A stretch of 64,000 nt of DNA, from positions 248,897-312,896 of the forward strand of contig VFFE01007620.1 of NCBI GenBank assembly GCA_008921705.1. Direction: 5' to 3'. The translations under genes and the position numbers were made by a program. The notes below the pieces were generated by a model. That model made no database searches. It saw only the letters and a program-made list of their open reading frames with translations, and was not told where the DNA came from. Shown one piece after another: positions 1 to 41,150 of this stretch. Within the stretch, counting starts at the first letter, position 1. The number at the start of each line of letters is the position of its first letter. The stretch is from Burhinus oedicnemus (Eukaryota > Chordata > Aves > Charadriiformes > Burhinidae).

Positions 1-1741
1 CTAGTGGTGGAACACACAGAGAAGGCAGAGTTACTGAATGCCTTCTTTTCTTCGGTCTTCACTGCTAAAGCTGTCCCTCATGAATCCCAGACCCTGGAGG
101 CAAGGGGGAAGGTCTCCAGAGAGGAAGATTTTTCCCTCAGTTGAGGAGGACTGGGTTAGAGACCACCTGGCCAAGCTGGGCATCCATAAGTCCATGGGCC
201 CTGATGGGATGCACCCGCAAGGCACCCGCAAGTGCTGAGAGAGCTGGCAGATATTATTGCTAGACCACTCTCCATCATCTTTGGAAGGTCATGGGGAACA
301 GGAGAGGTGCCTGAGGACTGGAAGAAGGCCGACCTCGCTCTGATCTTCAAGAAGGGCAAGAAAGAGGACCCAGGGAACTACAGGCCGGTTAGTCTCATCT
401 CTGTTCCTGGGAAAGTAATGGAGCGACTCATTCTGGATGTCATCTCCAAACACGTTGAAGAACAGGAAGTTATTGGAAGTGGTCAACATGGATTTGCCAA
501 GGGTAAATCATGCTTGACCAATCGGATAGCCTTCTATGATGTTATAACTGGTTGGCTGGATGAGGGGAGAGCAGTAGATGTCATCTACCTTGACTTCAGC
601 AAGGCTTTTGACGCTGTCTCCCATAACATCCTCATTAGGAAGCTGAGGAAGTGTGGGCTGGACAAGCAGACAGGGAGGTGGATTGAGAGCTGGCTGTGTG
701 ACAAACTCAGAGGGTTGTGATTGATGGAGCAGTGTCAAGTTGGAGGCCTGTAACCAGTGGTGTCCCCCAGGGGTCAATACTCAGCCCAGTCTTGTTCAAT
801 ATATTCATCAGTGACCTGGATGAGTGGACAGAGTGTATCCTCAGCAAGTTCGCTGATGATACCAAACAGGGAGGGGTGGCTCACACTCCAGAGGGCCACG
901 CTGCCATCCAGCATGACCTGGACAGGCTGGAGTGCTGGGCAGAGAAGAACCTAATGAGGTTCAACAAGAGCAAGTGTAGGGTCCTGCACCTGGGGAGGAA
1001 GAATGCCAGGCACCAGTATAGGTTAGGGGTGGACCTGCTGGAAAGCAGTTCTGAGGAGAAACATCTGGGGGTCCTGGTAGACAGTAAACTATCCATGAGC
1101 CAGCAATGTGCCCTTGTTGCCAGGAAGGCCAATGGAATCCTGGGCTGCATAGGGAAGAGTGCGGCCAGGAGGTCGAGGGAGGTCATCCTCCCCCTCTACT
1201 CTGCCCTGGTGAGGCCGCACCTGGAGTCCTGTGTCCAGTTCTGGGCTCGCTGGTTCAAGAAGGACAGGGAACTGCTGGAGAGGGTACAGCAGAGGGCTAC
1301 AAAGATGACTGGGGGGCTGGAACATCTTTCTTATGAGGAAAGGCTGAGGGACTTGGGTCTTTGTAGTCTGGAGAAGAGAAGGCTCAGAGGGGAGATCTCA
1401 TCAATGCTTATAAATACTTAAAGGGAGGGTGGTGGGAGGGAGGATGGGACCAGTCTTTTTGCAGTGGTGCCCAGGGATAGGACAAGAGGTAATGGGCACA
1501 AACTTGACCATGGGAAGTTCCATCTGAACATGAGGAGGAACTTCTTGACTTTGAGGGTGGCAGAGCACTGGAAGAGGCTGCTCAGAGAGGTGGGGGAGTC
1601 TCCGACTCTGGAGACATTCCAAACCCACCTGGACGCCATCCTGTGCAACCTGCTCTAGGTGACCCTGCTCTGGCAGGGGGGTTGGAGTAGATGATCTCCA
1701 GAGGTCCCTTCCAACCCCTGCGATTCTGTGATTCTGTGATA
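1..1741 (+). mobile_element. CR1 LINE, reverse transcriptase to 3' end (cut by window edge)
   Basis: CR1 ORF2 remains running into a 3' UTR that ends in ATTCTGTG octamers (1721-1740). Readable pieces include [38 protein letters not shown] and the catalytic FADD box (about 849-860). The frame is broken: an extra T near 136-140, an 11-bp tandem duplication at 210-231, a lost base near 690-710 that brings a TGA at 718-720, and extra bases near 1395 and 1440. It cannot encode a working protein. It lies downstream of PCCB. Its body matches the copy at 8860-9280, but its last 550 bp match the copy at 29563-30100. Confidence 0.95.
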
Positions 1742-3050
1742 ATAACATTTCAGTTTACCTTCCCTTGTTATCGCAGCCAGCTCTGTTCCCTGGGGCAGTA
1801 CGTACAGGCACCTGCTCAGAGAGAGTGTTTCTGCTGAGATACAACCAGGTACATTCACACAGCTAACTTAAATGTGTTTGCAGCCAGGATAGCCAGTATA
1901 ACCTGAATGCATTGCCTCTAGCTATTACAGAAACCTGTGGAGCTGGGACTCGTACTTGAAATGCTCCTTCTGTACTGGGTTTTCAGATCATCTTTTTTTT
2001 TTTTTTTCTTTCGTCCCTTCCCCCCCTTCCCCTGCCCAGGTACAGGCTCCATGGCTGTAATCACTAGGGCACCGGCTGTACCCACCTAGGGAGAGATGGT
2101 ACCTGGAAAGTTGCTGTCTTATCTTTCTTCCGCTTCAGGCATGTGCCTGGGGAGCGAACAGAAGCAGATGCAATGTGCAGGTAGGGTAGTTCTCAGTCTT
2201 ATAATGCATATTGCCATTCATTACTGAGGTTACTTAAAACAGACAGGTCATTATAGGACTTCACGTGTTTGGCAGCTGTTTGCAGTAGCGCTAAACATGA
2301 CAGCAGCTGTTACTACGTTCTGGGGCTGTAGTTAAAATGCAGCTTCTAATGACCAGAGTCAGTATAGGGCCCAAGGCTGATCAGCAGTAACATCTACTTC
2401 AGTAGTTCCTTGCAAGTCTGGCAAATAATCATAGAAAAAATCAGGCTGGAGGGGGCATCTGGAGGTCTCTGTTTCAACCCTCTGCTGAGAGAGAAAAGTC
2501 TCCCACACTTAGGGCGAAGAATTTTTATGTCCCACCAGAATTGGCCTTTTACCAATTTGGTTGCATTGTCTCTTGTCCTTCAAGAGGAGGCTGGCTCCAT
2601 CTTCTCTATCCCACCTGTGCCCACAGCCTGGAGGTCACTGATACCAACCTGAGACCCAGCATTGCTGCAGCCAGCAAATAAAAGTTGCAACTTAGCACAG
2701 TCTAGCAGAGGAACAGAACAGGTTAGTCTGAGATTGGCAAAGCCTGGATTCCAGTGCACTGAAATCGAAGCCCAGGATTTTTCTCTCTGTGAGTCTGTGG
2801 TGCAGAAAGTGGGTGTCAAGACTCCAAAGGTGGACCCAGGGCTAGACTTGAACTCCACAGGGGTCTGACTTCTCAGCAGCGAGAGGTCACTACAGCTCTG
2901 CCTCCAAGGCCTATGGAATGAAGGACCAAGGGAGCATTTGACCTTGAGCAATTAGTAACAGCTCACCTGCAGCAGGCATTGCAGGTTGTGTTGATTATTA
3001 ACCCACCAAAAAGTTTATAGAAATGAACTGATAAGACCCCAAATTAAATG
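1742..3050. other. Intergenic DNA downstream of PCCB
   Basis: Apart from the worn CR1 tail at 2425-2620 and a poly-T run at 1992-2007, I recognise nothing. STAG1 might be expected further left by comparison with human order, but no STAG1 exon is visible. Confidence 0.6.
2425..2620 (-). mobile_element. Degenerate CR1 3' fragment
   Basis: Reads as a worn reverse-complement CR1 tail: ATCATAGAA, then a GGCATCTGGAGGTCTCTGT block, then the TTGTCTCTTGTCCTTC block and GGCTGGCTCCATCTTCT. It is diverged and its ends are approximate. Confidence 0.65.
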
Positions 3051-3065
3051 AGATATGTACTATGA

Positions 3066-3071
3066 TTTATT
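3066..3071 (-). terminator. Candidate PCCB polyadenylation signal AATAAA
   Basis: TTTATT on the plus strand reads AATAAA on the minus strand, about 120 nt past the PCCB stop codon. It is the first canonical hexamer found downstream, implying a 3' UTR of about 140 nt. No cleavage site can be proven from sequence. Confidence 0.5.
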
Positions 3072-3192
3072 AATGGGCATTAGCAAAATCAAAATGAAAG
3101 AAATATTGCAAAGTAGACCTCCACTTAAACAGAGAGTATTTGTGTTCAGAACACTGCCATGTCTTCCAGCATGGCCAAGCCCCTCCTCACAC

Positions 3193-33883
<30,691 letters not shown>

Positions 33884-34090
33884 GTCGCAAGCCAGCCAGC
33901 GACAACGGCGCCTGCGCGCAGCCCGGCTGCCCTGGCCCGAAGCCCCAGGGCGAGACGGCCGCCAGCCCCGGCCTGGGGGACCAGGGCAGGGGCTCGCACA
34001 GACGGCAGGCCTCTTGCCAGGCCCGGGGGTGCCGGTAAAGGCGGTCCCCTCCCAGGCGGGAGGCCCGGGAACGGGGAGCAGCCGGCTGGG

Positions 34091-34102
34091 CGCTGCCATC
34101 TT
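34091..34102 (-). promoter_or_regulatory. YY1/TISU-like element GAAGATGGCAGC
   Basis: Matches the TISU consensus SAASATGGCGGC with one mismatch (A for G at position 10). It also contains the YY1 core AAGATGGC. TISU elements are known to combine promoter and start-codon roles in short 5' UTRs, often in genes for mitochondrial proteins. The ATG here (34099-34097) is in frame with PCCB exon 1. Confidence 0.5.
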
Positions 34103-34140
34103 CGGATAGCGCCTGCCGTGTCCTCGGGCCCCACGCACCC

Positions 34141-35230
34141 AGAGGAGCTGCCCGACACGCAGCCCGGGATTTCCTCCTTAATGGCTTCTGTCTTTGCACA
34201 GGGATGCTCCGACAGGCCGACGGGACAATGCATCGACTCTTCCCCGTCTCTGTTTCCTGTTCTGGATGTACCAGTTTGGCTTTGGAAAAGCCCCTGGGAC
34301 TTTGGAAAACTTGCACTTCAGAAATGGAGACGGCAAGCAGGAGCGTTCAACTCTCAGGAGTAGCTGCCCTCTCTTTCTTCCGAGTGCTAGAAAGTATTTG
34401 TTATGAAAACAGTGTCCTTGTGATATACATGCACTGCCGCCCTGCCGCCTCGCATTAACAGGCAATCTGGCTCTTGTCATAGCACACTTTAATAAGGATG
34501 AAGGAAATAAAGACCCCATAAAAATGGAGTGGGTTAGGGTGTCTGGGGAATACACATCACACAGACCAAGTGACCTTGCTGCAGTGTATCCACAATCTGG
34601 AGATCTGGTGTCATCCATTCCCAGGCAGTTCTCTGGCTTGCGAATGCAGCCATCTGTATGCCAGACAATTAACTTGTTACCCCTGTAGCCCACCTCGAGA
34701 TGCTGACCACCAAGAGATAACCTGTCAGCTGGAAAGAACTGAAGTAGTGCTAGGTGAATATTGCCTTACGTGTCCATATTCTAAGCACGAAGAAGAACAC
34801 GAGCATAGCCCTGTGGATATCACAAGGGTAAGTCTGAAGAAGAAACTCCAAGAATGGAAATTCTTGGATTACGTAGCATATACAAGCTCTTATACAGTAA
34901 TTCATTTTGGAATGGCTCTCAGGCTCCAATCCAGCCTCCTACTCAGAACAGAGTCAAAGCTGAATTCAGTTTTCTCGGGGCTCTGTCAGTTGGATCATAA
35001 AAGTCTGCTAGGACGGAGACTGGCACACCTTTCCCAGTCCGTTTCAGTGCTTGACTGGCCTCATGGAGAAACCAATTCCCCTCCCACCCCTTCTATTAAG
35101 TAGCAGTCTGCCATGTTTCAGATCAGGGCAACTGTCTCTTGTCCTCTGACTATGCACTTCAATAAAGAGAGGTTAGTGAGGAGACAGGTTCATCAGCATT
35201 GGAAAGCAGCTATCGGGTGAAACCAAAGTC
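34141..35230. other. Intergenic DNA just upstream of the PCCB CpG island
   Basis: Contains a plus-strand frame of 177 codons (34570-35103) that I do not recognise, with several Cys and His pairs. A good donor-like AAGG/GTAAGT lies at 34824-34833 and an acceptor-like CTTTGCACAG at 34192-34201. There is no evidence of a conserved protein. A divergent non-coding transcript from the island is possible but unsupported. Confidence 0.4.
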
Positions 35231-35925
35231 TTCTCCAGGCTAAGATAAAGGCCAGTCCCTCAGACTTTCCTCCTGGGACAAGTGCTCCAGCCCCTCACCA
35301 TCACGCTATCCCTCCTCACAATGATGTCCCAACCCAGATACAACTGTACAGTAAGGGATCCTGTCAAAAACCTTGCCTAGGTCAAGGTAGATGACATCCA
35401 CTGCTCTTCCCTCATCCACAGAACTAGTCGTCTCGTCATTAGAAGGCACCGAGGTTGGTCACACATGATTTACCCTTGGTTAATCTATGCTGGCTATTTC
35501 CAATCACCTTCTCCATCATGTCCCCAAAAAAGGCATCCAAGAAGCCTTGCTCCACAGTTTTCCTGAGAGACTGAACTGAGGCTGACTGCCTTACAGTCCC
35601 CGAGATTATCCTCCTGGCTTTTTTTATAGATGGGTGTAACACCATCCTTTCCCCAGTCAAAAGGGATCTCCCCTGATCTCCATGACCTTTCAAAGATGAT
35701 AGTGGCCTCGCTATGATACCTGCCAGCTCTCTCAGCACACTTGGGTCATCCTGCCTGGTTCCCTAGACTGTACGTGTCAAACTTTCTCAGTAACTGCTGA
35801 CTCAATTGTCTTCCACTACCGGTAGCCCCTCTCCTTGAACCCTGCCTCTAGGCACAAAAGCCTGGAGAGATCTTGTCAGTGAAGACCAAGACAAGGCAGG
35901 CATTGAGTACCTCAGCCGACAGCCT
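35231..35925 (-). mobile_element. Degenerate CR1 LINE fragment upstream of PCCB
   Basis: Worn reverse-complement CR1. A 3' block (TTCTCCAGGCT, then TCCTGGGACAAGTGCTCCAG) is joined to reverse-transcriptase blocks (GTCAAAAACCTTGCCTAGGT, GATGACATCCACTGCTCTTC, TTACCCTTGGTTAATC) and to a linker block near 35880-35920 (GAAGACCAAGACAAGGCAGG). The stretch between 3' end and reverse transcriptase is shortened. No long frame survives. Confidence 0.8.
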
Positions 35926-36439
35926 ACCTAGCGCAAGACTGTTTCAGCTGGTAAAGTTTCTAGCCCCCAGCCAGACTAACTGCAAGATGTTAGGTGCATT
36001 CCTGCCTATCTGCGAGATAGCTGCTCCTCTGCAGCAGCTAAATAGGCACTTGACACTCACCTGAGTGAGTCAAAAACCAGGAAGCATAGGTTCTCTCTGG
36101 TCACAAAACAGCCCACGCAGGAAACAGACAGCAGGGGCTGTTTGAAGCAAAAGCCTCCACTGTCCCTCAGTAGGAAATACTTGTATGCTGCAGGTTGGTT
36201 AAGTATCATTCAGGCTGGCTACGGTAGCTTCTTCATTAAAAGTAAATGTCAAGAGCAATTCTGCAACTTTAGAAATTAAAATTACCACTATTCAGAACAC
36301 TGGTTGCATGCAAAAAGGTTAGAAACCTGCATTCTGGGAACAGAGAGGTTTCAAAAAGACCCCATCCTGGAAGACAAAGTTGGCATGCCTCAACAGCATG
36401 GCAACGGGGGTTACTGGAAGAAAAAAGGCATTCTTCAAA

Positions 36440-38330
36440 TAGTTGAAGTTCTGCCCAATAGAGGAGTATAGGGGAAAACAGAATTGTAAACTGTTGCAGG
36501 TTACATGTGAAAAACAGAATGAAGAGGCCGAAAAATACTTTTAGGAACAACTTACTAGAAGTATGAAAACCAGTAAATTCTTTTCCAAATACATGAGGAA
36601 ATGGAAGCATGCCAGGGAATCTGGCAATGAGGTAAATCAAGATTAAAGGGATTACTCGGAGACTATGCAACCATTGCAGAAAAAAAAAATATTTTTTTGT
36701 TTTACATCTCAACCCAGTTCAAAGGAACTTGAGAAGATTTCTGTGCAAGAAAGCCTGTTTGTTATTTGATAAAGGGATACACTGGAAGTTCTGTTTCATC
36801 CTGAAAAGTAGGTGATTAAGTTATAGAACAGATAATTAACACTAATACTAACAAGTCTCCAGGACCAAATTGTTTTTACCCCAGTGTTATAAGATAATTC
36901 AGGGATGAACTAGCTTAAATATCAAGTCTCTTGCTAAAAACTCATATGGCAGGTGGCTATTGCAATGCCCATTTTTAAGGCAAACATTAAGGGATTTAAG
37001 AAAACTGTAAACCTGTAAATCCAATATGAACTGTGAAGCAAAAGAGCAAAAAACCAAACTTACACCAAAACCCAGTATTAGTGAACATGTAAATAAACAG
37101 GACATACTGGGGAGGAGTTGACACAGGTTTTGTACAGAAATTCATGCCATGCAGATCTAGTGGCATTATTTAATGAAGTCAAACATACTCAAGGGAGATT
37201 CAGTTCATATAATTACTAGGATTTCCAGAGGTATTTGAGAACGTCTCTTATTAGAAGTTCTTGAAACTAAGTTGTCATTGGATGAAAAGGAAGGTCCTGT
37301 CATGAGTGAACAGTTGTTTAGGAAATAAAGAGTAAAAAGTAAATTTTCACAGTGAAACAATTTTACCAGCAAGTCCCGCAGGACTCTTGAGCTGGGACAT
37401 CTTCTGTTCCTTCTGTTTTTCTGAACCTATTCGGTTTGTCACAACTGTGAAAGATCTGGAAAAGAGACTTAGTAAGGTGCAATTTCCTGTCAAGACCAAG
37501 TGATTTGGTTAACAACAGTTATGATGCTTGACTGAAAAATTGCCAAAGGACCTCACAGAGCTCAGAGAGATGAAATTCAAGTAGATGTCAAGTGATACAC
37601 TGGGGAAAACCAATCCCAAGAATACATACATGTCAGATGCTTGAACTGTCTGTTACCAAAAGGAACAAGTTCATACTGCCTCTGCAAAAACAGCTCAATT
37701 TTCAATAGCAATCAAAAAGCAAACTGAATATTAGTAATGATTACAAAAGAGAACAAAACAGAAAATACATTATGCCACATAATACCTCTGTGGTAAATCT
37801 GCATCTCTAATACTGCATGCAGTTCTGGTCTTCCACTGTACTTTGTGCCCCACTCTTGAAAATGAGATATGCATATATGATTTTGTATATTCTTTAGTGT
37901 GTATATATATATACATATATATATACACACCCCCAGAAAGACAGAGAGAGAAGAGAATTGATTGAGTGTATGAAATGAGTTCTATAAAAGAAGCACGTAA
38001 ATAGTCGTCGGCCTGGAAAAGGGACAGCTGAGGTAAAATGATGGACACCTGCAAAATCAGGAGTGGCATGAAACGGGTGGCTGGGGATGAACCGTTCTCC
38101 AGCTATTCCAACACAAGCATTACAGGCTTCAGCTGGAACAGGCAGATGGATGATCTGTTACAAACAAAGAGGTACTTCTCCACACCACACAGCTGAACTA
38201 AGAAACTACTTACCACAGGGTACCCTGTATGCTAAAAGGGTTTGGAAAGCACCTGGACAAATCAATGGAGGAGAAATCTGTCTAAGACTATAAAATGCAA
38301 AGGTGTCGCTGCTGTCTTTGGAGGTCCAAG
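36440..38330 (+). mobile_element. Old CR1/L3-like LINE remains, intergenic
   Basis: Very diverged, but its blocks fall in the right order for a CR1-group ORF2: TTCTTTTCCAAATACATGAG (linker, about 36570), CAAGTCTCCAGGACCAAATT (36850), CAATGCCCATTTTTAAGG (36963), TTCATGCCATGCAGATCTAG (37140), GGATGAAAAGGAAGGTCCTG (37280), ATACTGCATGCAGTTCTGGT (37812), GGCCTGGAAAAGGGACAGCT (38011) and GGAAAGCACCTGGACAAATC (38245). An AT/AC microsatellite lies inside it. It encodes nothing now. Ends are approximate. Confidence 0.72.
37898..37930. repeat. AT/AC microsatellite
   Basis: Alternating TATATA/TACATA/TACACAC run inside the old LINE at 36440-38330. Confidence 0.9.
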
Positions 38331-39176
38331 ACATGAATTGCTGGAAGACTATGCTAGAAAAATAACACTATATGCTTACAATACTATTAGTGTTCCCTAC
38401 ATATTTGTTATTGCCTGCTTTTGGAAGTGGGGTACTGGACTTAGTTCTGACACAATCATTCTTACAGTCCTATATTGTCAGAATTGTTAAATTAAATATT
38501 GTCTCAGAGATGAAACAGAAAACAAAAATTCTCCAGGCAGCTTCTCAAGAAGCCCCTGCAATATAATTCAGTGAAAGAGGATAAAGGATTTTGAGGCCAA
38601 ATCCAGCTACAAGAGGACTTTAAACCATGAGAAAAGAGTCTCCTGCTATTCAGTTTTTCCATGTTCAGTCAAATAGTTATTTGTATATATTTTTGGTAAA
38701 CATAAAATAAAAAATATTAATAAAAAAGTCAATAGACAATAAAATTTTATAGTCAATAAAAAACAATTCCATCATCAATTTGTATTCCTGTAAGAAACAG
38801 TCCAAGGTCATCAATGTTGGTTGATTTGTTAAGTCAGAGGGGTAACTTAGATGTATAAGAGGTAAATTCTTGTTCCCAGAAAAGTATGTACAGCAGCATT
38901 CTCACTAAACCCAAATTAAACTGGAATACGTGCAGAGCTGAACCAGTGTTTCTACATTAGCAGTTTGGCTCAGAATCAGCTTGAATATTTAGTGCTAATC
39001 CCAGATCATCTCTACTTGCTTTGTGCTGTTCCAAACGAAACTGAAGTGAAAGTCCTGTTCTGACAAAACTCCGGCACTCCCAGAAGCCCAGGTGCTGAAC
39101 CGACTCACAACTCACACTAGAGATGAGCTGAGGACCCACAAAAATAAGTAGACCTCAGACAAGATAAAGCCAAAAC

Positions 39177-39310
39177 TGGATTCATAGGTACAAAAACCAG
39201 AAGGGACTGCTGTGATCATGTCAGACATGCTGTATAACATGAGATTGTCTCAGTAAGATAGTCTCTGAATTGCATATTTTAATCAACTATCAGACACTGG
39301 TAGTACATTG
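39177..39310 (-). mobile_element. Old CR1-group 3' tail fragment
   Basis: GGATTCATAGGTACAAAAAC, then CCAGAAGGGACTGCTGTGAT, then CATGTCAGACATGCTGTATA resemble the reverse-complement 3' end of old amniote CR1 elements (pattern CCAGAAGGGACC...GATCAT...CTGTATAACA). Short and decayed; ends approximate. Confidence 0.6.
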
Positions 39311-41069
39311 TTTTAAAAAAAAAAAAAGAGAACTTTATATTCTTTGTCTGATACAGTGAAATAATTGTTACTGGTTTCTCAAAAAAGCTTGTCAGAAGAC
39401 CTCTGAGTGAAGATAAAGTGTTTGTCAGGGGTGTAACTACAAAGTATCTATGGAAAAAAGCGGTTGTCATCTTCCAGTTTCAAAACAAGAAAAAGCAGCA
39501 AGGGTATTAACAATCTATCTGTCATCTGGCAGAAGATTTTTCATTACAGAACACCAGAAATGCTTTGGTCAAAGAAAAGCTGCACAGAGGCCATATGGAT
39601 CTAAAAGTCACCTTTAGGAAGTAACAGTAATACTTATTTGCCTGCATGGGGAATGAGGCAGTCAAGGAAACAAATAAGACCAGTGTTTTCCAGCAGTCTT
39701 TCTATCCCATTTACAACTAAGACCCAAAGGAGAGAGGTCAGAACATCCCTGCTCAAATAATAATAATAAAACAAACTACCAAGCTAAAAACAATCTATTT
39801 TTTGAAAGAGGGCCTCCCTGTGCGAGCTTCTGTAGTACTTCTCAACATCACAGCTCAGCGGGCAGTTGGGAAGATGCCCAAAGAGGAAGGGAACGATGCT
39901 TCTGGAAGCAAAATTCAATGGCCAGCTCCCCCCAGCCCCAAATCATTACAATTTAATAAGCTGTTCAAATTAATTTTGAGCTCCTGCTATGTGAGTTGGA
40001 AAAAGTCATCATCCTGAGGGGGCTAGCACATATGAGAGCTAGAACAGGAGTGAAGTGTTACTACGTCTGAGTTGATAGAGGACCTGAGATTTTCATGGCA
40101 CACACAGAAAACAGTAAGAACTCCCAGCCTAAACAAGCAACAGTTGATTTTGGATTTATGGTACTATATCCAGGGAGGAGTCAAGGGGGGAAAGAAAAAA
40201 AAAAAAAAAGCGTCTGGAAGAGCTTTAATTTCTTCGCTTGGCAACACCAGAAAAAAAGAAACAGGAGATGGACTGCTGTGAGCTCTATCAATACCCTTCT
40301 GCTTTTAATGTGCATGTTGGGAATCTTTTTTGTGACACTTTTGAAAGGTAAGGTAAACAAGTTTTTTACATTAGCCACAATATAAAGTCTACTCACATAG
40401 TTCATGTAAATACCACTACAAGGAACAAATAACTGAAAAGGGTACTTTTGTAAATACAAAGTAGATCAACACAGAACATGTCTAGCATCTGGTAAAAGCT
40501 CTCAGGTCCAGTTCTGGAAAAAAGAAGGATCGATCTCATCTGACAGAACTTAGAGTTGCACAGATCAACCCCATGACTTCTGCCTATACCTACACAATTT
40601 AATAATAACAGGAGGAACTTGATTACCAAAGATCTACTATGGTATGCAAAACACATGACCATACTTGATGCCGATTCAAATAGAACAATTATTAGGCCAG
40701 GCATGCTCACACAGCTGGAGAAAAGCAATTGCAGCTACACCCACTAGCCTGTTTCAAATTGGTGAAGTGCTGGGAGAACCAAAGGAGAAAGCTCTGCTGA
40801 ATAATAAATGCTGGGGAGTATGTCCTGCAAATTCAGCCTATGAAAATTCCCTTTAAATATATCACCCAAATGAAGCAAATTGTGGGTGACTCGCTTGTAA
40901 AGAACAATAAGCAAACTCCATAACAATAGTGACTTGGTGGGTGGTTTTTGTACTGAGATCCCAGGGACTTTAAAATTGTTGGGGAATACTCATTCTCAAG
41001 TCCTTGCAAATCCAAACCAGAAGCAGATTCTTGTTTATTTGGTGGGTGTTTCCGAAAAGCAGCAGATAG

Positions 41070-41150
41070 TTAAAAAAAAAACAACAACAAAACACAAAAA
41101 CAAAAAAAAACCCAAACACAAACAACAAACCAACCAACCAACCAACCCCA
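41070..41150. repeat. A-rich and (CCAA) simple repeats
   Basis: A/C-rich low-complexity run (AAACAACAACAAAACAC type) grading into four CCAA units. Confidence 0.85.

Noticed and set aside
34192..34833. Acceptor-like and donor-like sites that would define a plus-strand exon
   Set aside because: Each site alone is common by chance; there is no second exon or conserved coding signal to pair with them.
36269..36712. 147-codon minus-strand frame
   Set aside because: Runs antisense across the old LINE relic at 36440-38330 and looks like noise.
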